This document shows, piece after piece, positions 35,515-45,421 of a stretch of DNA of 64,000 nt. Every line of letters starts with the position of its first letter. Positions within the stretch are counted from its first letter, which is position 1. The notes under the pieces are model-generated. The model worked only from the letters and a program-made list of their open reading frames with translations, had not been told where the DNA came from and made no database searches. Source of the stretch: Clostridium sp. Cult3 (lineage in GTDB: Bacteria > Bacillota > Clostridia > Tissierellales > Tepidimicrobiaceae); the NCBI RefSeq assembly GCF_021655115.1, contig NZ_PPXY01000022.1, positions 1 through 64,000 on the forward strand. The letters run 5' to 3'. The position numbers and the translations under genes are program-made.

Positions 35515-38500
35515 TTATGCTGTTTTCCTTCTAAATACAAAGCCAAATGTTATTAATATTAGACCAGTGAAGTAAAATATTATTTTATCATTTTCTCCTG
35601 TTTTTGGTAATGTTTCAGTTTTTTCTACTCCAGTGCCACCCTTAGGTGTATTGTCTTCTAAGCCAATTAATGGATCATCTTCATCTTCTTTGTCTACATC
35701 TGTGCCACCTGAAGGTACCTCACCATCTATTTCTGTTGTTGGATCTTCTGGGTCTGTTGGATCTATTGGATCCTTTGTTTCTGGATCTTCTGGTTTTTCT
35801 GGGTCCTTAGGTTCCTCTGGTTTTGGATCTTCTGGCTTTGGATATTCTGGTTTCGGATCATATGGGTCTTCTGTTGGTGGTTCGTATGGTGGTATCTTTA
35901 TGTTTTCTAATGTTTCATATACTATTACTCCATTTTCCTCTATATTGAAATAATGTTTTTCGTTATTTCTATAGTATCCTGATGGTGCTTTAGTTTCTTT
36001 GAAATAATACTTACCATAGGGTAAATTTTCAAATTCTGCATACCCATCATCACCAGTTATTTGTTCAGCCATAAAAGTTCCATCTTCTTTATATACTGAT
36101 ATCTTAGCTCCTGATAATAGAGTATCAGTATTTTTACGAATTTTTTTAAGTTTGAAATTACCTCTTATCATTGTGTTAGAAATACTATCTGGATTGGCCT
36201 TAACGGTTGCTCCATCTTCATTTATAGTTGCATATAAAATTTCTTCTGATGGTAAATATCCTTCTGGTGCTTTAGTTTCTTTGATTTTATAGCTTCCAAA
36301 GGCGATGTTTTCAAATCTTACTTTACCATCTTTATCACTTGATACTGTCTTAATTGGATATTCAAAATTATTGTCATCCTTATTATATAAGGTAAACTCT
36401 GCTCCCTCTAAAAGTTCTTGATTTTCACCATATTTGGTAAATTCAATATTTCCTTTTATTTTGGTATTCTTAAACGAATATGTTATATCTTTTTTATCAT
36501 TTTCATCTTTTACTTGGAATCCATAAACTTCTTTGCTTATTGCATATCCTTCTGGTGCTTCTTTTTCTCTTATATAATAAGTTGTATCAAATTTTAATCC
36601 CTTAAATAAGGCTTCTCCATTCTCTCCTGTTGCTTCAGATGTTTTTAAAACATTTCCAAAGGTATCTAATAGCTCAAATATAGCACCTTTTAATTTCATG
36701 GAGTTATCATTCTCATCTACTTTAATTAGCTTAATACTTCCTCTGCTAGAACCAGTTGCGCCGCCTCCACCAATTTGGAATTTAACTTTTATATTTTCAC
36801 TAGTTCCCGTTTCAGTTCTACTACTGCCTTTGAAATTTATGGTGTTTGTGAAAGTAGCATCTTTATGGGAATCAGCAATATCTGTTCTAAATTTCAATAT
36901 ATATGCTTCTTCTATGTTTTCAGTGAAATGGAATTCAAATTTTCTAGTTTCTCCATTATATTTAATATTAGAAGCGTTTAAAGTTACTTCTTCCCCTTCA
37001 TTATACTTCCCATCTTTATCAACCACTAATTTAAACAACTCTACTGATGAAGTATCTAATTCTAATCCCTCTTGAAGTGTATCTTCAAGTATAACATTAG
37101 ATATAGGTAATTGGTTTTGGTTTATGACTACTTCCCAATCAATGAAATTATCTCCATTTTTATAATTACCTTTTTTGCTAATGACAGTATTTTTGATTTT
37201 ATTTTTAGCTGTTGCAGAAACACCACTTTCAGGAGTTTCTTTACTTTTAACTGTTGCTGTATTTTCTAATTCTTTATCACCATTAGTATGGAAAATTGAT
37301 TCGTCAACTATCTTGGTCTTAAATTCTATAGTGTGTATATTATTTATTTCTCCAGTAAATTCAACAGTCAAAGTTTTAGTTTCTTTATTAAAATTAACTT
37401 CAGCCTTATCTTTACTAGATCCAGTTACTACAACAGAATTCTCTACAAATTCTTGATATTCTCCTATTACATCTGTAACTACAACATTATTCATAGGCAT
37501 TTTATTTTGATTAATTACAATTTTCCAAGATGCTTCTCTAGCTAGATAATCATAACCTATGCCAGTTTTTTTGATGACTTGGCTTGATACAGATTGGGAG
37601 CCTTTATCTGGCGAAGGATTTATATTATCTCCTGTTAATTTTACTGTATTATAGAGAGTCTCAGTTTTATTATTTGCCCAAATGTTCTTATCTGTGACTT
37701 TGGTTTTGAAGGTTATTGTGTGAGTACCATTAATATCCCCAAATTTATATGTCCATGTACCCGTTTTATCTTTATCTCCTTCAGCTGCTTTTACATAGCT
37801 AAATCCAGACGTTAGTACATTTCCATCTACCTTAAATGAACCTACTACATATTCTTGACCTAATGGTATATCGTCGGTGACTACAGCATTTATTATATTA
37901 ATTTCATTGGTATTAACTACTATTTTCCATGTGATTTCTTGTGTAGATGGATTATAACCTGCACCTGATTTAGAAATTAAACCTTTACTTTTACCTACAT
38001 CTACACCTTTTTCAGCACTGCCCTTAACGCCGTTATCTCCAGTAAATTCTACTTTGTTTTTATAAGTCTTTACTGTGTTGCCTTTATAGTGATTAGGATC
38101 TTTAATTATTGTTTCATATGTTAATGTATAGTTTTCGTTAATATCTCCTAATTTGTAGGTTAAGGTAGTAGGGCCTTCTTTATAATTTCCAGTTAATTCG
38201 TAATTTGCCCCATCTATATTAGGCTCTAATTTTACGGTACTTTTATCTAGTTCTAGCCATTGAGGAATAGTATCTACTATCTCCGCATTTTTTATATTGA
38301 ATTTATTTTTGTTTACTATTATGGTCCATTCTATTCTATCGTTTTTTCTACTTTCATCACCTTTAATATACCTTCCACTTTTTGTTACATAATCTATTTT
38401 AACGTACTCTATACTAGCTTCATTTGATACAGATTTTCCATCCTTATTAAATATAGCTTCTGCTTTATTTTTAAAATAGATTGTTTCCTTATTTTTAGCA

Positions 38501-39579
38501 CCTTTTAATATTTCTTCTATATTAGGTTTTGTTTTAAAGGTGATATTATAACCCTCCCCATCATTAATTGGTTCATTAAACACATAGGTTAATATACCAT
38601 CCTTAAATTCAAATCTACCTTCTACCTCTGGACTAATAGTAGCTGAGTCTTCTATATAGTTTTGCCCTTCTTGAATTTTATCAGATATAACTACATTTTC
38701 TATAGTTTTTCCCTTAGGTGTTGTCTCAGGCTTAACTTGAATTTTCCAAGTTATTATATTTTCTTCCTCATCATATTCTCCTGATTTAACTAAATTAATA
38801 TTTGCAGTTTCTTCCTCTTTTTCAAATTCAACTGTAATAGTTTCACTACTGCCTCCACCTAAGTCGAATACAATATCAGTTTCTCCACCTTCTCCTACAT
38901 TTTCAGCATCAAATTCTGAATACACCCAGAAATAGCCACTTCTATCATATAAGCCCTTTGTATTTACATTGTCATCAAATTGAATTGTTACATTATTATT
39001 AATGTCGATATTTACTGTGGCTATTAAATCACCATTTCCATTTTTTAATAGGATTTCCATATCTTCTATTATCTTAATTTCTTCAGGTATTTTAAGAGTA
39101 TATTGTTGATTTATATCTACATTAAGTTCATCTTCTATTTCATAGTTATACTGGATACGGATTTTAGAATCTTTTGCAATGGGTCCTTCAAAAGGATTAC
39201 CAGCTTCATCTGTTATTTCTACCCCAGTGAGAAATATAAATTCTATACCATTTCCTTCACTTACTTCTTTTTGTATTTTAGAGTCTTCAATCCCACCTTC
39301 TTCAGGTACTATTGTCTCAGCCGTATCTTTCTCTTGTTCTTCATCCTTAACCTCTTCTTCATCTTCTGGTTCATCTAAGTTTTCTGAATCTGTTGGAGTT
39401 TGTTCCAATTCCTCTTCATCTTCCTTTGGAACATCAACAGTTTCTTCTACTGCCTCAAGTTCCTCTATTCTCTCTTCAGCCCAAACTACATCCCCCACCA
39501 CAGGCATCAACACCTGCAACAACATTACCATAACAACTAGCATACTTATCCTATATTTAGTTGTATTAAAAAACTTCAC
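35515..39579 (-). CDS. LPXTG-anchored adhesin with tandem collagen-adhesin-like and SpaA/Cna-B domains
   Basis: 1354 residues. Signal peptide (about 1-34); Glu/Asp-rich linker (about 35-110); an N-terminal adhesin domain; about five tandem beta domains, each opening with a K-S/T-G-x-Y-like block and I-x-W-x-I-x-V (SKSGAGYNPSTQEITWKI, KKTGIGYDYLAREASWKI); three SpaA/Cna-B domains (about 945-1225) with isopeptide Lys (KLIKVD, EFTKYG, KLKKIR) and Glu (REKEAPEGY, KETKAPEGY, KETKAPSGY); a Pro/Glu/Asp wall-spanning stretch; LPKTG (1324-1328), helix and RRK tail. Predicted to be covalently wall-bound by the sortase at 33.8 kb and to be stabilised by internal isopeptide bonds. GTG 39579 follows GGAGGAG. 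Confidence 0.9.
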   Translation of the reverse strand: MKFFNTTKYRISMLVVMVMLLQVLMPVVGDVVWAEERIEELEAVEETVDVPKEDEEELEQTPTDSENLDEPEDEEEVKDEEQEKDTAETIVPEEGGIEDSKIQKEVSEGNGIEFIFLTGVEITDEAGNPFEGPIAKDSKIRIQYNYEIEDELNVDINQQYTLKIPEEIKIIEDMEILLKNGNGDLIATVNIDINNNVTIQFDDNVNTKGLYDRSGYFWVYSEFDAENVGEGGETDIVFDLGGGSSETITVEFEKEEETANINLVKSGEYDEEENIITWKIQVKPETTPKGKTIENVVISDKIQEGQNYIEDSATISPEVEGRFEFKDGILTYVFNEPINDGEGYNITFKTKPNIEEILKGAKNKETIYFKNKAEAIFNKDGKSVSNEASIEYVKIDYVTKSGRYIKGDESRKNDRIEWTIIVNKNKFNIKNAEIVDTIPQWLELDKSTVKLEPNIDGANYELTGNYKEGPTTLTYKLGDINENYTLTYETIIKDPNHYKGNTVKTYKNKVEFTGDNGVKGSAEKGVDVGKSKGLISKSGAGYNPSTQEITWKIVVNTNEINIINAVVTDDIPLGQEYVVGSFKVDGNVLTSGFSYVKAAEGDKDKTGTWTYKFGDINGTHTITFKTKVTDKNIWANNKTETLYNTVKLTGDNINPSPDKGSQSVSSQVIKKTGIGYDYLAREASWKIVINQNKMPMNNVVVTDVIGEYQEFVENSVVVTGSSKDKAEVNFNKETKTLTVEFTGEINNIHTIEFKTKIVDESIFHTNGDKELENTATVKSKETPESGVSATAKNKIKNTVISKKGNYKNGDNFIDWEVVINQNQLPISNVILEDTLQEGLELDTSSVELFKLVVDKDGKYNEGEEVTLNASNIKYNGETRKFEFHFTENIEEAYILKFRTDIADSHKDATFTNTINFKGSSRTETGTSENIKVKFQIGGGGATGSSRGSIKLIKVDENDNSMKLKGAIFELLDTFGNVLKTSEATGENGEALFKGLKFDTTYYIREKEAPEGYAISKEVYGFQVKDENDKKDITYSFKNTKIKGNIEFTKYGENQELLEGAEFTLYNKDDNNFEYPIKTVSSDKDGKVRFENIAFGSYKIKETKAPEGYLPSEEILYATINEDGATVKANPDSISNTMIRGNFKLKKIRKNTDTLLSGAKISVYKEDGTFMAEQITGDDGYAEFENLPYGKYYFKETKAPSGYYRNNEKHYFNIEENGVIVYETLENIKIPPYEPPTEDPYDPKPEYPKPEDPKPEEPKDPEKPEDPETKDPIDPTDPEDPTTEIDGEVPSGGTDVDKEDEDDPLIGLEDNTPKGGTGVEKTETLPKTGENDKIIFYFTGLILITFGFVFRRKTA

Positions 39580-39893
39580 TTTATCTCCTCCTTTTTAATT
39601 GTCAAGTTCCATTCTCTTTTTATACTAAATTTCAAACCATTTTTGAGTTTTTTGATACATATTTTAATTTTATTAAATCCTACTAATTTACTCTACTTAA
39701 TTTTTGTTTTAATAGTCACTATATTTTGCTAGATTATAGATATCTTTATAGAAATTTATTGTTTTATTAAGTAATTTAAATATTAATAGCAAAAAAGCTA
39801 TAGATATCCAAAAATATCTATAGCTTGCGGCTTATTTATATACAAAATATATTGTAGAAATTTCAATTTGGTGATTGATTTTATCAATATTTC
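39580..39893 (-). other. Upstream region of the adhesin gene
   Basis: About 310 AT-rich bases between the adhesin and the AraC-GH39 gene. It holds the adhesin ribosome-binding site, the terminator at 39795-39826 and about 190 nt of leader. I looked for GEMM-I and GEMM-II motifs and found none; no clear promoter boxes at standard spacing. Confidence 0.5.
39795..39826 (-). terminator. Terminator of the AraC-GH39 gene
   Basis: AAGCTATAGATAT (39795-39807) pairs perfectly with ATATCTATAGCTT (39814-39826), 6-nt loop; on the minus strand TTTTTTGC is formed at its end. Confidence 0.8.
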
Positions 39894-42446
39894 TTATATT
39901 ATCTTTTCCAATACTACCATTTCCACTCCATGGGCTGGTATTTGATGTATACTATTATACTCTCCCTGCAAATTTACATATTCTACAGTCATTTCAGGCT
40001 GGGATATTCCTTTTAAATATTCTATCTTCTCTCTTGTCATATTTTCTGGGGCCCCAACCCTTACCCATTCATCAAATACTGAGCCATTTTCTCTGTTGAG
40101 TTTATACTTTGTTATTTTATAATCTCCCGTAATATCTTCTATACTAAATGCTATTTCTTTTATACCTATATTTTCATAAATTAAATATCTTTCCTTATGA
40201 GATATATGGGAGGTGTCCCCAGATAAAAATAAATCGTCAAAGTAAGCGTAATTATATACTAAAATCTGAATATCCTCTTCTTCTCTGGTGATTATATAAT
40301 CTTCTCCTTGTTCTATTATTGCATTTCCTAATTTAGATAACAGATAATAGGCATAGTAAGATGGCTTTTTTAATCCATCTTTGTTTATTAATCCAAAGCC
40401 TCCATGGAAATGGGATATGCCTAATTTATGTTCTTCAAATATATCTGTAAAAGCCCAATAACCTAGGGAATCTATTTTATCTATGGATTGTATTGCATTT
40501 TTTACTATATAGGTGGATATATAACAAGTATCATGTATGAGGTTACCAAAAAGTGCTGAGGCATTCCATTCGGTAATATGGATTTCTATTTTTTGATTTA
40601 GGATGGTTTTAATTTTTTCATTGATAGTACTTGTAACATCTAATACATGGTCTTTGCCATGATATGCTCTTCTTATATTAACTTGTATTTCTTCTATATC
40701 TACACCATCCTTATATAATTCAATGGCTTTCTTCATACTTTCTTCTGGTATATATTCTGGATAAATATGTATAGATAGAAAATCCAAAGGTACCCCTTCC
40801 TTCTGGATAAACTTTATAAAATCCTCTATCCAACTACTATTCAATAAAGTATGATAGGTTATGGCTGGTCCTCCTACCCTTAGATTTTTTGAAATGGATT
40901 TTATCGCCATAGCTGTTTGGTAATAAAATTCAAAATATTCCTCTTTGCTACCTGCCCAAAAAAAGTTTTCAAATTCTGGCTCGTTCCATACTTCAAAATA
41001 CCAAGTTTCTACTTCCTTTTTTCCGTATCTATTTATACAATGTTTAACAAATTCCTGAACCAAATCTACCCATAGGCCTATATCCTTTGGAGGGGATATA
41101 TTTCCTTTCCACCAAAAAATAGTTTCATTAGTTCTTTTTAATTCTTCTGGCATAAAGCTTAGCTCTACAAAGGGCTTAATATTCATTTCCATAAAAAAGT
41201 CAAATAATTCATCTACATAGGTCCAATTGTATTCAACTTTGCCTTCATTAGAAATATTATATATCATCATCTCATCCATAAATATACCGTGAAACCTTAT
41301 ATATTTAAATCCAATATCCCTTTGTAACTCTCTAAACTGCTCTTGCCAATTGGCTCTTAAGCCTTCTGCTGCCCTGCCAAATGTAATAAGTTCTTGCCAA
41401 TGATGTTTGAAATATTCACCTGTTTTCCTACCATCTACTGTAATATATTCTATACTATCCTTATTACTATAATGATGATCGATTATTCCTTCTATAGGTT
41501 CCAAATAATTAAACAGTTTTTCCAATGCTGCTGTTCTATCTACATCTAAATAGGTACTACTACTATTAAGTCTGTTATTCTTTGTAATAACCTTTTCACA
41601 TTGGGACATGGTTTTATATCGTTCCCTATACTCCGTTGGAGAGCAATTATATGTATCTCTAAAAATCCTATTAAAAGAATTTACGTTAGAAAATCCACTG
41701 GTATTGGATATATCTATTATCGCTTTATTGCTATTTACTAACATATCTACTGCATTAAATAGTCTTATGCTATTTATATATTCTTGAAAAGACATGCCCA
41801 TCTTGTTCTTTATAAAGTGGGATAGGTAGTAATAATTAACATGTTCTTTTTCTGCAATTTCTTTTAAGGTAATTTTTCTATCTATATTTTGATCTATATA
41901 ATCAACTATACGTTGAAGTCTAAGTAGATCTTCATCCATTAGTTTTTCACCAATATCGCTTATTATAGTATAGTCGAAGTTATTCACAAGATGTAATCCA
42001 AGCAAGTGTAAATAACTTCCTATTAGAAACTGATATCCCCGGTCTTTTTTGTTTAGTTCCCATACTATCTTTGCAATATATTGTCTAATTATATCAAACC
42101 TTTCTTGTTCATCTTCCCCAAAGATAAAAGATTTACAATCAAATTGCATCCTGTTAAATTGAGGATAAATGTTATCATAAAATTCAGGATTTATTTGCAC
42201 TACAAGTAGCATATTTTCATCCTTAGTTTTTTTTGTACTATGAAGTTCATTACAGTTTATTAAAATGATATCCTTTTCCTTTAAATAATATGTTTCTTCT
42301 CCTACCCTAACATTTACACTACCTTCTAGAACAAATAATATTTCCAATTCCTTGTGCCAATGAAATTGAAATTCATCAACGCTATGTATTATAGTCTTTA
42401 AAGGTAGGGTCCCCTCCCCCTCAATAATTTCATAGTAATAGTTCAC
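39894..42446 (-). CDS. AraC-type regulator fused to a GH39 glycoside hydrolase
   Basis: 850 residues, one open frame. Residues of about 1-150: cupin sensor (HWHKELEILFVLEGSVNVRVG). About 190-285: AraC double helix-turn-helix (ITLKEIAEKEHVNYYYLSHFIKN; FSNVNSFNRIFRDTYNCSPTEYRERY). About 310-830: GH39-like domain with acid/base Glu in YFEVWNEPEF and nucleophile Glu in HITEWNAS, then GYWAFTDIFEE. No signal peptide, so both halves act in the cytoplasm. GH39 enzymes are beta-xylosidases or related; the fused regulator may sense the sugar that the enzyme releases. GTG 42446 after GGGGGGATACT. No sugar transporter adjoins it. Confidence 0.9.
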   Translation of the reverse strand: MNYYYEIIEGEGTLPLKTIIHSVDEFQFHWHKELEILFVLEGSVNVRVGEETYYLKEKDIILINCNELHSTKKTKDENMLLVVQINPEFYDNIYPQFNRMQFDCKSFIFGEDEQERFDIIRQYIAKIVWELNKKDRGYQFLIGSYLHLLGLHLVNNFDYTIISDIGEKLMDEDLLRLQRIVDYIDQNIDRKITLKEIAEKEHVNYYYLSHFIKNKMGMSFQEYINSIRLFNAVDMLVNSNKAIIDISNTSGFSNVNSFNRIFRDTYNCSPTEYRERYKTMSQCEKVITKNNRLNSSSTYLDVDRTAALEKLFNYLEPIEGIIDHHYSNKDSIEYITVDGRKTGEYFKHHWQELITFGRAAEGLRANWQEQFRELQRDIGFKYIRFHGIFMDEMMIYNISNEGKVEYNWTYVDELFDFFMEMNIKPFVELSFMPEELKRTNETIFWWKGNISPPKDIGLWVDLVQEFVKHCINRYGKKEVETWYFEVWNEPEFENFFWAGSKEEYFEFYYQTAMAIKSISKNLRVGGPAITYHTLLNSSWIEDFIKFIQKEGVPLDFLSIHIYPEYIPEESMKKAIELYKDGVDIEEIQVNIRRAYHGKDHVLDVTSTINEKIKTILNQKIEIHITEWNASALFGNLIHDTCYISTYIVKNAIQSIDKIDSLGYWAFTDIFEEHKLGISHFHGGFGLINKDGLKKPSYYAYYLLSKLGNAIIEQGEDYIITREEEDIQILVYNYAYFDDLFLSGDTSHISHKERYLIYENIGIKEIAFSIEDITGDYKITKYKLNRENGSVFDEWVRVGAPENMTREKIEYLKGISQPEMTVEYVNLQGEYNSIHQIPAHGVEMVVLEKII

Positions 42447-42507
42447 AGTATCCCCCCTGTTTTTTCATTTTCCTTGTCTAATACTTACTACCCTCATATT
42501 AATAAAC

Positions 42508-42930
42508 TCAAACCCTACCTTCAAAAAACTTCCCTATTCTTTCTATCAAAATCTCCATATCATCTACATCAGTAGCAATCTTCTCTATAGGACACATATC
42601 TGTCTTATTCCTATTTTTTATATGAGGACAAGCCTCCCCATAGGTATATACTATATTCCCTTTTTTTAGTTGATCCATAGCGCTATCAGATATTAATTGG
42701 GCATATACCTCTTTAACGCCTATATATCTACAAAGCATAGCTGCCCCTTTGCCTATTACCTTATCTGCAATAGAAGCTCCCTTTGTTATTTCCTTCATTT
42801 TAGTAGCTAGAAAATACATAGGTTTAATGCCCTTTTCTTTACTTTTATATATTAGCTCTCCATTCTTTACTGCAGCTATAGCTAAATTATATTCTTTCAA
42901 ATATTTTATAGCTATCTCTATATCCTTCAT
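42508..42930 (-). CDS. DUF1893 protein
   Basis: 140 residues; soluble, with KGIKPMYFLATKMKE, DKVIGKGAAMLCRYIGVKEVYA and a Cys pair (ACPHIKNRNKTDMCPIE). Matches DUF1893, a family of unknown function in anaerobic bacteria and archaea related to cytidine-deaminase-like folds. ATG after GGAGCTGA. Lies between the GH39 fusion and dppA. Confidence 0.75.
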   Translation of the reverse strand: MKDIEIAIKYLKEYNLAIAAVKNGELIYKSKEKGIKPMYFLATKMKEITKGASIADKVIGKGAAMLCRYIGVKEVYAQLISDSAMDQLKKGNIVYTYGEACPHIKNRNKTDMCPIEKIATDVDDMEILIERIGKFFEGRV

Positions 42931-42980
42931 CTAATCAGCTCCAAACTTGTTATTTGTATTTGCCTATACCTGATATCCTG

Positions 42981-43778
42981 CTATACTAAAAATTCTATGG
43001 CTCTAAGTACTTCCATATAATCTCTAGAGGTAAACTTTATCGACTTTGGGCCTACTTGTTCTGCATTAGGATAAGAAGATCTTCTATAGGCAGTAGCATG
43101 GTCCTTATATTTTATCTCTAATACAAATTCTTCCGGTAGTTCTATATTACATAGATATAAATTCCTATTTAGGCTTTCTTCTACACCGTTTTTTATTAGA
43201 TCTATGGCTAGTTGTGGGTGGATGTTTATAGTTGAATTTCCTATACCCTCTTTTACTGGAATAGTCATAATGTATTCGTTTATCCTTTTTACCTCATCAC
43301 AAATTCCTAAATCCCCAGATACGAATACTACCGGAACTTGTAGATAACTAGCTATATATGAATGGATCAAAAATTCACTTAAAATATCCCCATTTAGTTT
43401 TATATAATCTACTTCTGTATTCATAGTATGGGCTAGGGGACTAGTATTAGTTCCTCCAGCTGAGTGATATCCAATAAAAAGTACCGCATCAAAGCTCTCA
43501 TCCAGTTCCTGTACCATTGAAAAGATATGGCCACTCCACCCTCTGATTAGTTTAGTGTTTTTAGGCAGTAGATTATGGTCTATGTTTCTCCCGCTATCAT
43601 GAGCATCTTTTATCCATATTTCATCTACCCCTGCATTTATAGCTCCTTCACAGGCAGCTTTAACTTCTAAAGTCATCTGATGAGCAAATTCTTTATGGTC
43701 CGTTTCTGATTTTTCCGTTTCATACCAATGGGTAACCCCTGTAATCCCTTCTATATCAGCGCTAATATATATTTTCAT
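42981..43778 (-). CDS. dppA: M55-family D-aminopeptidase (DppA-like)
   Basis: 265 residues. MKIYISADIEGITGV contains the N-terminal zinc Asp and Glu; KDAHDSGRN and FIGYHSAGG supply the His ligands. DppA removes N-terminal D-amino acids such as D-Ala from peptides, for peptidoglycan turnover. Alone, without the dpp permease genes. ATG after GCAGGAGGG. Confidence 0.9.
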   Translation of the reverse strand: MKIYISADIEGITGVTHWYETEKSETDHKEFAHQMTLEVKAACEGAINAGVDEIWIKDAHDSGRNIDHNLLPKNTKLIRGWSGHIFSMVQELDESFDAVLFIGYHSAGGTNTSPLAHTMNTEVDYIKLNGDILSEFLIHSYIASYLQVPVVFVSGDLGICDEVKRINEYIMTIPVKEGIGNSTINIHPQLAIDLIKNGVEESLNRNLYLCNIELPEEFVLEIKYKDHATAYRRSSYPNAEQVGPKSIKFTSRDYMEVLRAIEFLV

Positions 43779-43857
43779 GTTATCCCTCCTGCTTATATTA
43801 TTTCCTATCTTAATTATAACAGTGTTTAGGGTGTTTTTGAGAAAAATATGTTTATTA

Positions 43858-43895
43858 AAGCAAATATCAAATGTTACTTTGTGAAATATTTGCTT
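43858..43895. repeat. Inverted repeat in the dppA-MATE divergent region
   Basis: AAGCAAATAT (43858-43867) and ATATTTGCTT (43886-43895) with an 18-nt loop, about 130 nt before the MATE start and 80 nt before dppA. Possible operator; no T-run for a terminator. Confidence 0.35.
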
Positions 43896-44023
43896 AACTT
43901 GTGCTTTTTAATCTTTTTACCTTATCCTGATTGATATAAAATAAAAAGTATAATAATATATATGTATGCAATTTGAAAATACTAATTTACCTACTAATTC
44001 GGCAATTAAAGGGGTTGATACAT

Positions 44024-45397
44024 ATGAATAATACAGAACAGAATGAACTATTAACAGGAGATTTGAAACGGAATCTATTAAAAATCTCTCTTCCTACTAT
44101 GTTTGGATTTGTACTACAAGCTGTATACGATATGGTAGATATGATATGGATAGGTCGAATTTCCGCTTCTGCTGTAGCAGGGGTCACCATTTTTTCTACA
44201 GTATTTTGGTTGGTTAGCGTCCTTAACGAAATAATAGGTTCAAGCTCCATCTCATTGATTACTCAATCCTATGGGAAAAATGATGTGGAAAGGACTAAAA
44301 AGGTTGTAGAGCAGACTTTGACTTTCAAAGCACTGGTAGCTATCATAGCTGCTTTAATCTTTTCTATTATCTTAGAGCCCTTACTATCTTTTTTTACTAC
44401 GGATAAGGAAGTACTTAAAGCTGCACTGGACTATGGATATATTAGAATGTTTTTCTTGCCTATTATGTTTTCTTCTTATTCGGTAAATACTGCGTTAAGA
44501 TGTTTGGGTGATGCTAAAACTCCTATGAAGATAATGATAGTATCTTCTATAGCCAATATTATTTTAGACCCTATATTCATGTTTGAAAAAATTCCTGGGA
44601 CCTCTATTCCTGGGCTCAATTTGGGAGTATTTGGAGCAGCATTAGCTACCGTTATTTCCACGGTAATAGCTTTTATCATGGGTTTTTACATATTGCTTAA
44701 AGGCAATGAAAAATTGAAGATTGATTTTAGAGGATTATTTCAACTAAATTGGGAAATTGATAAAAAACTATTGACCATAGGATTGCCTACGGGCCTAGAA
44801 GTGCTTATGAGAAACCTATCAGGAGTAATTATATTGAAATTTGTATCTAACTATGGAACTGATACGGTAGCTGCTGTAGGCATTGGTACTAGATTGTTTA
44901 GTTTCGCCTTTATGCCAATTGTAGGAATAGTCATGGGTGCTAGTACTATAGTAGGTCAAGCCCTAGGGGCTGAAAATATTGAAAGGGCAAGGGATACAGC
45001 TAGATTTGCTTCTGTAATCAATATGGTTATGATGGGGGTACTAGCCTTCGTTTCTATACTATTCCCTGCTCAAATTATGGGTATTTTTATAAAGGATTCT
45101 AATGTTATAGAAATAGGTATACCTATGATAAGGCTACTAATGCCTTCACTTATTTTAGCAGGTTTAGCTATGGGACTTGGTTCAGTATTTACTGGTTCAG
45201 GTCACAACACCCCTTTTTTATTATCAAGTTTCATTTCCCGATGGGCTGTTCAAGTGCCTATGCTTGTCATAACCACCAAATTACTGAAACTTCCAGTTAT
45301 ATGGGTATGGCTTAGTTTTTTTGCTGCAGAGATAGCAGAGGTGATTATTGTTTTAATCCACTATAACAAAGGTAAATGGCAAACAAAAAGGGTATAA
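44024..45397 (+). CDS. MATE-family efflux transporter
   Basis: 457 residues, twelve predicted helices, two homologous halves. LTGDLKRNLLKISLPTMFGFV and the twin VGIGTRLFSFAFMPIVGI regions fit the DinF/NorM-type MATE family, which exports cationic drugs or metabolites with sodium or protons. ATG 44024 follows AAAGGGGTTG; the frame to 43973 has no signal. Substrate unknown. Confidence 0.9.
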   Translation: MNNTEQNELLTGDLKRNLLKISLPTMFGFVLQAVYDMVDMIWIGRISASAVAGVTIFSTVFWLVSVLNEIIGSSSISLITQSYGKNDVERTKKVVEQTLTFKALVAIIAALIFSIILEPLLSFFTTDKEVLKAALDYGYIRMFFLPIMFSSYSVNTALRCLGDAKTPMKIMIVSSIANIILDPIFMFEKIPGTSIPGLNLGVFGAALATVISTVIAFIMGFYILLKGNEKLKIDFRGLFQLNWEIDKKLLTIGLPTGLEVLMRNLSGVIILKFVSNYGTDTVAAVGIGTRLFSFAFMPIVGIVMGASTIVGQALGAENIERARDTARFASVINMVMMGVLAFVSILFPAQIMGIFIKDSNVIEIGIPMIRLLMPSLILAGLAMGLGSVFTGSGHNTPFLLSSFISRWAVQVPMLVITTKLLKLPVIWVWLSFFAAEIAEVIIVLIHYNKGKWQTKRV

Positions 45398-45421
45398 TAT
45401 ATCACGAAGGAGGAGAACTTT

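Noticed and set aside
35633-35953. Ser/Gly-rich open frame on + strand inside the adhesin gene
   Set aside because: It is the antisense of the repetitive Pro/Glu/Asp wall spacer; low complexity, no ribosome-binding site. The same holds for 39179-39598 opposite the acidic linker.
36000-38700. Repeats in the adhesin as a CRISPR array
   Set aside because: The repeats are protein-domain repeats in frame, degenerate at DNA level, with no constant-length spacers.
39580-39794. c-di-GMP riboswitch in front of the adhesin
   Set aside because: None of the GEMM-I or GEMM-II conserved blocks is present in this leader.
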